Part shown: positions 1 to 64,000 of the stretch, in pieces | Numbering within the stretch: the first letter of the stretch is position 1 | Layout: every line of letters begins with the position of its first letter | Assembly (NCBI RefSeq): GCF_902686445.1 | Contig: NC_062222.1 | Coordinates: forward strand, 138,526,596 to 138,590,595 | Source of the DNA: Sciurus carolinensis | Lineage: Eukaryota > Chordata > Mammalia > Rodentia > Sciuridae | Length of the DNA: 64,000 nt | Direction of reading: 5' to 3' | Notes under the pieces: generated by a model | The model's database searches: none | The model's input: only the letters and a program-made list of their open reading frames with translations | What the model was told of the DNA's origin: nothing | Translations under genes and position numbers: made by a program

Positions 1-5741
<5,741 letters not shown>

Positions 5742-5794
5742 TTAAAAGCTTTTAAACGGGAAACGTCATTTTGATGTCACGTTTCCATAGCAAC
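5742..5794 (-). promoter_or_regulatory. Candidate MSANTD1 promoter element: RFX X-box with CRE-like half sites
   Basis: About 80-130 bp upstream of the 5663 start codon. Seen: a 14-bp perfect palindrome TTAAAAGCTTTTAA (5742-5755), an 8-bp inverted repeat GGAAACGT/ACGTTTCC (5759-5766 and 5779-5786), and GTTTCCATAGCAAC (5781-5794), which fits the RFX X-box inverted-half-site consensus. Between them are TGACGT-type (ATF/CREB) and TGACATCA half sites. An X-box followed by a CRE is the arrangement of X1/X2 promoters. Function is inferred from motif match only. Confidence 0.5.
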
Positions 5795-5799
5795 AGAGC

Positions 5800-8700
5800 A
5801 ACTGCATAAGCTACAACAACAGAAACCTTTTAACTGAAAGCGCAGGAATCAGGGCCGTGCAGACGGGCCATCAATATTGCAGCGAGCCAGTGGCTGGGCC
5901 CAAACTCAGCAGCCTGGCGGCCAGTCCTGCCTTGCCTCTTGCCCAGCCCTCGGGCCATGCAGAGAGGTGTTCGAGCCATGCTAGCCAGGCTCCTGAAGGG
6001 TAGGGTCCAGGCGGCAGCCCCACTTCAGCCCCACCTGGCCACAGGCCCGGAGTCCAGGGAAGCCTGGGATGGGTAATGAGATGGTCAGAGAGAGGCAGGT
6101 GGGGGAAAGAGAGAGGAAAGACAGGCAAACAGGGAGTCGGGGGCTCCTGTGCTGACCTGATGAAACAGCTGCTGCTGCTGTGGGTTCCTTGGCCGAGGGA
6201 ACCTCACCCTTCCTCAGGAGGGTCTTGTCAGGTGGGAGTGAGGTTGGGTCCCTGGTCTTGTGGACCAGCACTTTGACAGCACAGGACCAGGGGTCTCAAG
6301 AAACCCTGCCTCTCCCGTCATTCGCTCTTTGCTTCTCTTGCTCCACCCACCAAACACCCTGAGTCTCAGGTCACGTGGGCACTGGGAACCCAAGCTGGTC
6401 AGAGCCCAGCCCTGCCTAGCAGTGCAGGTCAGGGGCACATGGATGCTGACCTTCAGCACAGGCTGGGGTCGGGGCAGCACTGGACAACGAAGGCAAGTCC
6501 TATGCTGAGAGATGAGGAAAGCTGAGAACATACAGAGGACACTCACCAGAAAGACCTGGGTGGGGAAGGGCAGCAAGGCAGGGTCCAGCCTGGAGCGTGT
6601 CAACAGGCGAGGAGACACAGCAGTGGCCAGGCAGTGCAGTGTGAAGAGGTGGGGCAGGGCCAGTCCGGGGAGTGGGTTTCTGTCTCTGTGGAATAGAGGG
6701 ACTGAAATGCCAGGAGGGGTGGGCGGGGACCTTAGCCTCAGGAGCCAGGAGGCAGGAGTGGCAGAGCGAGGGGGGCTGCAGAAGGAATGTGTCCCCTCAG
6801 GGTGCTAGTGGCCGACATTTAGAAGGTAAAAACCAAATGAGACTCCATGGAGCTCAAGGTCCCTCTGCTAGACAGCCCATGGTGGACGTGGTATCCAGCT
6901 GGATTTGATGTCCACTGGCCCAATGCACCATTGCTGTCCTGTCTGGCCCCAGCACCCAGGGTGAAACAGCAGGGGAGTGCTGACAGGGAGACAGGAGACG
7001 CGCCCGGAGGAGGCAGCATCTGTACACAGGTGACCCCGGGAGGGCAGCGGGGGGGCCTGAACCCAGGCACTGCCCAGCAGGGGAGCCAGTACAGGATGCA
7101 GTCAGAATGGGAAGCCCCAAGAGCTTTTGTATCCCCTTCCCAGATCCAGGCTACCCCTGGCCTTGACGTCATGTTTGGGGCCCGGCTGATCTCCTTTCTC
7201 TCTGGGCCCTGGGTGTCATCCAGAGACTGAGGGATGCTGTACCTACGATCTGGCTGTGCAGTGCTCCCCAGGGAGACTCACAGTTGCTGCACCTGTCCAG
7301 GAGGGGCATCCCGTAGGGGCACCCAGGAGGGACCCTATTCCCATTCATTGCCCAGTTCAGCCATACGACTGGCCTAATGGCTCACTGCTGCCCCCTTGTG
7401 TCTAGCTCCCAGGGCTCTCAGGAGCATCTGAAGGCGGCCCAGGAGGACCACTCTTCCAGGAGGCTGCTCCTGCAGGCTCAGGGTATGGCCTTCCAAGGGA
7501 GGCTGGGGACTACCCACTGCCTTTCCCAGCCTTTCTCCAAGGGCAGAGGAGGGGCTGACTCTCAGCACCTCAGCACACAGGGAGAAATGGGCCGGCAGGG
7601 ACTGTGGTCCAGGCGGCCAGATTTTGAATCCGTTCCACTGGCTCACATGAGACCCTCCTCACCACCATCCCTCACCCCATTTCCTCCTCTCAAGTGGGAA
7701 GGACAGGACCTGGTGGGATGGCTACAAGTCACCCAGCCAGGCTTTGGCACAGCCCCTCCAAGGTCCTGAGGACAAGCGGCCCTTCTGCCACCTCCAGCTC
7801 TTCCGTCAATCTCAGAGCTTCTGAAGAGCAGAGCCTGGGATGCTGTCCTGGCTGAGGGACAGCTGCTAGGCCCTGCAGCTAGACAGCTCCGGAGAGGCAG
7901 CTGCATCCTCTGCTTGCTGGAGTCCCAGTGGGCACAGGGGGGCAGAGCCAGCCTGGCAGGAGCTACCCCACAGCTGCACCACCCTCCCGGTGGCACTTTC
8001 AGGTGGTGAGGGTGGGCTTCACCTTCTCTTCACAGACCTAGGGTGCCTTGGAAGCCCTGGACAGGGTGTTCTCTGGAGTCACTTCCTGAAGCAGCATCCT
8101 TGCCTGGACCCCCAAGGGCAAGAATGAACTGGGCTGGTCAAGGTAGGTGTGCCAAGCCCCCAGCTATCCCTGCTAAGGTGCCCCATCTTTCCCCCAAGGG
8201 GAGGGGCTCCATACCTTGGCAGAGTTGCATGGCCTGCTGGGACCCTCAGTCACTGTGGGATCAGGAGGCAGAGGGCCTAGAGCTGGGCACCCAGCAGCAC
8301 CTGCAGGGAGAAGGTGCAGGTCAGCCTCAGCTGGAGCATCCTGGGGGGCCCAGGCACAGGGCACAGGTCCACACTGGCCCTGCTGTGCAGAGGCAAAGCC
8401 CACACTCACATTTCACTCAGCATCGAGGGTACTGGCTCCACCAAGCCTGGCGGGCTGCAGGAATCAGACCTGAGCAGAGGAGTGGCGGGGCTTGGCCCAC
8501 ATGAAGCCCAGAGCAGGAAGTGTGTGGCCTACCGAGGCCAGGCTCCTGCCAGGAGCAGCTACCTGTAAGCTGATGGGAGCATTTGGAGGTTGAAGGACTC
8601 AGGACTTGGCAAAGGCCAGGAAGCACTTGGAGTGTGTGGGTGTGGTATGTGAATGTGGTCCCTGGGGGGCAACTGAAGGGCCCAGGCCAGGGAGCCACGA

Positions 8701-10617
8701 GCGGTCGAGGAGCGTGGACTGCTCCAAGAAGGGAAGAGGAAAACCAGCAGTAGTGATGAGAAGGGTCGGATCCATCTCGGGTTTGGTCTGTCCTGGCAGC
8801 TCCTGGGGCCTGGCTGCCTACCCCAGGGTACAGGGCACACAGCCTGTGGGTCTGGCTCATGTGCTGGGCATTGCCATCTTTTCCCCATGCCAGCAAAGAA
8901 CCCAGACACCTAACTTTCAGTCCTCTTCCTCAGTGGACAGGCCCCTGCCCTGAACCAACAGCACCACCAGGTACCCAGTGGTCAAACGCCCGTCTCCCAT
9001 GTGAGACTGAAAGCCCTGTCCCTGCTAGACTGTGATGGGGAAGGAAGAGCAGGCTGTGGGGCTGAGAGGCTGTGAGAACAGGAGAGTGTGGTTTCCAGGA
9101 AGGACTTGCAGACTCCAAAGAGCTGGGTCCCCTCTGTCCACAGGCCCCTGAACCAGGGACCGTGCTGCCTGCAGACCAGACTCGGGCCTCCTTCCTGCCC
9201 CGGTTTGCAGTGTCGTCATACTGAGGAAGCTTGGAGCAGGACCTGGGGCACCAGTACTCACCTTGCCCTGGCACTTGGCTCAGCCATGCGTTAGAAAGTC
9301 TCTCTCTTTTGGGAAGCTACTTCAGAGTGCTTTTTGGAAATGGGTGCCAGTGGAGGCAGAGAGGGCAATCCCCAGCAAAGGGCAGGAGGGAGAGGTTCTG
9401 CACTTCCAAGCCCCCCAGGGCTCTCACAGGCAGATGGGCAGGCATGCTCTGGTGAGCAAGAGGAGGGTTCCTTCTCTGCTCAGGCAGTGCACACAGGGGG
9501 CTCCCTGCTCCTGGCGGTCTGGACCCTGCTTCTTCCTGTCAACACCAGTCATGCCAGGTATGCCAAGGATCTTACTGTTCGCACCTAAACCGTGGTGGCT
9601 CAGTGAGGAAAAGGGTGCTTGCTTTCCCTGAAATGACCAACTTGGTATCTCCAAAGGGCAAGGCCATCAGGGGCCCAGGAGTTGTCACTGGGATTCAGGG
9701 AGATGAAGAGACTCCAACGCTTAGTGCAACAGAGGAGAGAAGCAAACATGGAGGGGTCATCCACCAGGTCTCTGGTCGATGCTCACCACCCTGAGCTGAG
9801 CAAGGGTATGCCTCCCGAGTAAGCAGGTGCAGCCCGGTCCTGAGCAGAATGGTCCTGCGGTCTCTCCTGGCACCAACCGCAGGGCCTACTTGCTGAGGAG
9901 CAGGTGGACGACTCCAGATGGTCAACCAGAACCGGAATGGGCCTTTGGTGAAAATGAACTAAACACCTTGCCCAGAGCAACCCACAACCCAAGATCACCA
10001 CAACACTGACCACCAAGGCTCCAGAGGAGGCTCAGACCCAGCCAAGAAGGAAAGCGTCCCCGTCGAGCTTAGTGAAGACTCCCTGGGGGTGGTGGCATTT
10101 CAAATGGGAAGGACCTACAAGCTAAAAAGATTGGAATGGGCACTACAGACATGGTGGCCAAGGCAGGCCAGTCCAGGTGTGGGAAGAACAGCTGAATTGG
10201 CGGGCAGCAGGGTCCAGCTGGGAAAGGAAAACAGGCCATCAGTGACCAAGCAGGCAAAACGATCAGTGGGGTCACAGGGGACACGAATGGAAGGTCGTAT
10301 GAGGACACAGCTCTTACCACCCCTATAGTGCAAGAAGCCAAATGTGGAAGTAGAAACAGGGACGCATCTGAGGCCCTTGCACAAGTTTACAATGCTACCA
10401 ACTGCCAGAGCTTCAGGAGTCCATGCCTGCCAGGCAGGGAGACCGCCCACACCACAGCTTGTGAACACCCCACAGGAGGCACCCGCCACATGCAGGCCTG
10501 GGCCACAGTGCCCGATGACTGCTGGGAGGCTGTCAGCGCCTGGCCACTGGAGGAGAGAGGGACATGTCCTCAACCCAGGAAAGCAGGTTCTCAGTGAGCA
10601 AAGCAGGCCTCGCACGA
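5800..10617. other. HTT-MSANTD1 intergenic region
   Basis: About 4.8 kb between the MSANTD1 promoter-like element and the distal HTT poly(A) site. GC-rich, with several short unrelated open frames on both strands. I recognise no gene, RNA gene or full repeat here. The absence of SINEs over nearly 9 kb, from about 5.3 to 14 kb, contrasts with the introns. Confidence 0.55.
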
Positions 10618-10639
10618 CTGTGAACGGTTTCATTGTTCC

Positions 10640-10645
10640 TTTAAT
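10640..10645 (-). terminator. HTT: Distal HTT poly(A) signal (ATTAAA)
   Basis: ATTAAA on the minus strand, preceded by an AT-rich run with TGCTGCAAAAATTGTACA and followed by GGAACAATGAAACCG. It resembles the end of the long human HTT 3'UTR. Cleavage is expected 10-25 nt downstream, near 10615-10630. Confidence 0.6.
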
Positions 10646-13513
10646 TTGGATGTACAATTTTTGCAGCAGTTTAAAAAATTTGAATATACATCTCACATCA
10701 GTCCTTCCTCTTGGCAGTGCACAGTCAGGTCTGGGCTGGGCTCCGGGACTGGTCCATCACTGCCCTGCTGGCCCAGGGGAGCCCATGGCATAAACAGCAG
10801 GCCTGATGGGAGGCCCGAGATGGGAGACAAACCACTGCAGGCTGGTCCCTCCATCTAGCCTGGGGCACAGGGATGGGGCTCCCTGGACAGCATTAAAGCA
10901 TGACAGGCACAAGGGGAAGATGGCCCTGAACCTTCCGGATCGCTTCCAGTTGTCACATGGCTCTCAGAACATGTCCTTCCTTCCTGGCAGCTCCAGGCCC
11001 AGTGTGGGACAGTCCTCTTCTCACCTGTGCAGCCCACACTGTCCACCCAGCCTCAGCAGCTCGAGGTCTTTCTTTGCCCCAGAGGGCAGCTCTGAGTTCA
11101 TCCAGGCTGGTGGCTGTGGTCCCGGGCATCCAGCACAGAGGGAGGAAGGGAAAAAGCCCAAGCGAGGATGCTGTCTGCTAGGAAGGATGCTCACAGGTAG
11201 CAAGAGGGAATGAATTCCACCCCCACAAACATACAGAGCCAAACTCACTCCAGACCCCCTCACTGGGGTGGCGTGAGCTAACTTATTGCTGTGAGACCCA
11301 CCAGCCAAGCTCAAGGGCAGGGCTGTTCCGGCCCCACTGGAGGAGCTCCCTGTCAGCGAAGGGGCCCTTTAGGGGATGGAGCCTTCTCTGATGCTACATT
11401 CTGGGTGTCTGGAGGTGTTTCCACCCCAGTCTTTCCTCCTGAAGGGTTCATGTGCAGGCCAAAAAGAGAAAAATAAAGGGCCCTTGGCAGTTGGAAAGTC
11501 ACCTCCGTATGGGGCCATCAGCGGAAGGGAGGCACATTTTTGGAGAAGAAACATGCTTAAGTGCATTGCCAAATAATTTTACCCTGGTTTCATTAAAATC
11601 TTTCCTGATAGTACCAGCAGGAAAATATAAACCCCGCCCTCCCCCTCCCCCCAAAAAAACCTTGACAATCAAAATGACATTTTCAACATTTGGAAAGTCG
11701 CAGATTAGGAGGAACTTGATGAAGTGCAAGCCTTCTGCAGAGCTGATAGGGTGGACGGCTTTCTACAACGGGACTTTCACGGAGTCCCACTCTGTGAGGG
11801 GCTGGAGCTACGCCGCCAACTCCTGGGCAGGTCTAAGAAAGGTCCAGCCCCAGGCAGAGTGGACATGGCATTCTTGGAGGTCTTGCATATTTGTTTGAGG
11901 CATGTGTGTAAGTGAAACTATGGGTCTGGACGCGCATCTGCACACGCATACCTCTGTACGGTGCGGCAGCTTCACTGACACTGCATCTCTGCACACACAG
12001 GAAGGTCTTTGGGTTGCATCTGTCACCAGAGCTGGGTTTCAGATCACAGGATAAATGTGGAGGTGACCAATTAAACCTTTAGAATCCAGGGGTAAGAATC
12101 CCAAGGGGGTGGCCCCAAACGTCACATTCACAGTGCTACTTCTTACAAATGTAAACATCTAGCCAGGAGCAGAGTCCCTCCAATGTGTGTGGGAAAGCTG
12201 CTGAACGGCCTGGGGACAGGCAGAGCTTTCCCACAGTTCACAACCCTAGAAGGCATTCTGGGGTGAGCCGGGATGAGAAAGGGGAGGCCCGTGTCACTAG
12301 ACTTCCTACTTCTCATGAAGATTCTATATCTTTCCTTAAGGTCCTCCTCCAAAGCCAGATCCATTTCTACCCTTTTTGCCACCCTGACACCAGGATGGGC
12401 CGATCCCAGTGTGGGGAGGCCTCATGGAGGCTGAGGCTGCCCAGTGGTTCCTACGGACTTCTCTGGTACACAGTATGTCATGCAACCCCACAGATTGATG
12501 TGCAGTGAACTAACTGCACAGATGGAAAGGTCTCTCTTCCTCTGCAGACTGGAGAACATCTCAGAACAATTCCCACTTACCACAGCAAACACCTCAAACA
12601 CCAACCGTCAAGAGAAACCAACCAGCACGGCTGACAGCAGACTAGCCAGGCCTGCTCCTGGGGGCTGGGAGGCAAAGCACCTGCCTGGGCATGGCCAGGC
12701 AGCAAGCGGAGTGCCCAGAGCATGCCAGTGAGCCAAGAGCAGTCAGGGTTTTTGTTTCAACAGTTTGGCTACTTTGGCCTGGAAACAGGAAGCTGGTCAG
12801 GGACCCAAGGCCTGCAACAGAAGTGGTGGCTGATGGGGATGTGGAGCTGACCAGTCACTGACCTGTCACTGACCCTTCCCTCTGTACTATCTCACCCTGC
12901 CTGAGATCGAACCCTATTCCTGCTGAAAGGGCCCCATGCATGATGCGAGAAAGGAGAAGAGGTACTGGGGTCTGTTCCTTGCAGTTGCCAAGACACTGAG
13001 TTTTGCTCTTGACCAAGAGGGACCCAGATGAAGTACAATTCAGGGACATCCATTAGGCTGCCAGGCTAGGCTCCTGTCTGGGTCCCACTATGCAGAAGTA
13101 GCAAGAGGACGGCACATCCAGCACCAGTAGGCCACAGCCCGGGGCCAGCTCGGGACTGGGCTGCAGTTGTTGGAGCCAGCATTTCTGTATGCAAGAGGCT
13201 GCTCACAACCAGGCAGGTGACAGGAAGCCACGTCCCTACAGGTGGGTGGAGAGCTCTCCTCAGGCCTCAGAGTCAGCCCCAGGGAGGACTCCTGCTGTGG
13301 ACACCTGGACACCAGCACCTCCATCATTCCAACCATCTGTGAATGTGTGAAAAGGGGGACACGAGCAACCAAGTGCCGTCAGGCGCAAGGAGGGCACGGG
13401 AGGGCCCTGTGGGCCAGAGGACGCCACTCCACAGGCGCTGTTACATGCAGCACAGGCCTCGCAAGTCACACGCTTTACACGGGCATAGGAAGAGTTACGT
13501 TAAAATTAATCTC

Positions 13514-13519
13514 TTTACT
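13514..13519 (-). terminator. HTT: Proximal HTT poly(A) signal (AGTAAA)
   Basis: AGTAAA, a known variant hexamer, lies 564-569 nt downstream of the stop in an AT-rich pocket. This matches the roughly 0.6-kb 3'UTR of the short human isoform. No AATAAA was found nearby on this strand. Confidence 0.55.
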
Positions 13520-14082
13520 GATATAATTAAATTTTAAGTCCTGAGAAGAAAACAGAGAAAGGGAGAAGGGTGCTGGGTGTCTGGCACCCGCAGCTCCCAC
13601 CTGCCACGCAACACAGCGCCTGTGCAGCTAGACTCCAGCAGTGGGCACCCTGCTGGGCAGGGCTGAGGGATGCTCTCCAGGCTGCTGGCCACGTCTACTC
13701 GTGGGACAGGGCAGGCTCAGGGACAACCTGCAAGGGCAAGGACTTATATCCTGGACGCAAGGGCAGCTGCAACTTGGTGACGAGGGACAGGTGAAAGCTA
13801 GGAGAAAGACCAACACCTGGTCGACAGGCACTGCCACCGCTGCCACGAGGACAGCGACACAGGACTCAGGCTCAACCCACTACACTGCACATCCCCTGTC
13901 CAGGACCCATGCCGCCAAGAGCTTCTGCCACTGGGCAAAGACACACACACACTGTTGGCTGCCTGCAAGACAAGTCAGAGCCACAGTGCACAAGGCAGCC
14001 CCGAGAGGCGGTGCTTGGTGCAGGCTCCCAGAGGTCCTGGCCCCAGTGGCTGCCTCCTCTTGGCCTCTGCCTCCACAGGCTC

Positions 14083-63820
<49,738 letters not shown>

Positions 63821-64000
63821 CTATGGGCACAGAAGAGCAAGCTAATAAAGCCTCATGAGAAAACTGCATTTGGTAGGCAGGTCTAAACACTCCAAAATAT
63901 ATTCAAGACATAAAGAAAACCCTACCCTGCACTTAAATTTGTGATAAGAAATGAATTAAGCCCTGGTTTCATCAGTGAGTTGTGAAATTATTGTTATATC

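Larger units (their letters stand above)
10618..14082 (-). other. HTT: HTT 3' untranslated region
   Basis: About 3.46 kb between the HTT stop codon and the distal poly(A) signal. Human HTT makes two main mRNAs by alternative polyadenylation, a short one with about 0.6 kb of 3'UTR and a long one with about 3.9 kb. Signals at matching distances are seen here (separate entries). The AT-rich block near the distal end resembles the end of the human long 3'UTR as I remember it. The exact cleavage site is not visible. No SINE interrupts the region, which is unusual against the flanking introns and fits selection on a long UTR. Confidence 0.75.

Noticed and set aside
10115..10696. 193-codon minus-strand ORF across the distal HTT poly(A) region
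   Set aside because: It overlaps the AT-rich UTR end and has no homology. Translation crosses the poly(A) site.

Overview
This is nuclear DNA from a mammal, most likely a squirrel-family rodent (ground squirrel or marmot type). Interrupted genes have GT-AG introns, ancient mammalian repeats (MIR, L2-like, MER2-like, old L1) are present, and there are many tRNA-derived ID-type SINEs and B1+ID composite SINEs of the kind known from Sciuridae. The family-level call is inference from repeats read by eye.

Two genes lie on the minus strand in tandem, in the order known from human 4p16.3. From 63820 down to 14083 is the 3' half of HTT (huntingtin). I placed 32 consecutive coding exons, numbered 36-67 by counting back from the stop on the 67-exon human model. 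They join without a frameshift or stop into 1,602 codons, matching human residues ~1539-3142: the end of the N-HEAT domain, the bridge and the whole C-HEAT domain. The HTT 3'UTR runs from 14082 to about 10618, with a proximal (AGTAAA, 13514-13519) and a distal (ATTAAA, 10640-10645) poly(A) signal. Exons 1-35, including the CAG-repeat exon, lie beyond the right edge.

About 5 kb downstream of HTT is MSANTD1, a Myb/SANT DNA-binding-domain gene. Its first coding exon (5344-5663) and second (1440-1715) are present. Its last coding exon lies beyond the left edge. Just upstream of its start is a compact palindromic element with an RFX X-box and CRE-like half sites.

The rest is intron and intergenic sequence. 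Main features are a 1.28-kb minisatellite of 24/25-bp units in HTT intron 41 (48698-49981), a 5'-truncated L1 with target-site duplication and a possible 3' transduction in intron 59 (23216-25364), an inverted pair of ID SINEs in intron 52 (34086-34334), a young ID insertion with a 26-nt poly(T) in intron 40, and a MER2-like DNA transposon. I found no bacterial, CRISPR or viral gene system. The most notable non-coding structures are the minisatellite and the MSANTD1 promoter-like element. All residue numbers are human-equivalent, from my recollection of the 3,142-residue human protein, and no alignment was run.
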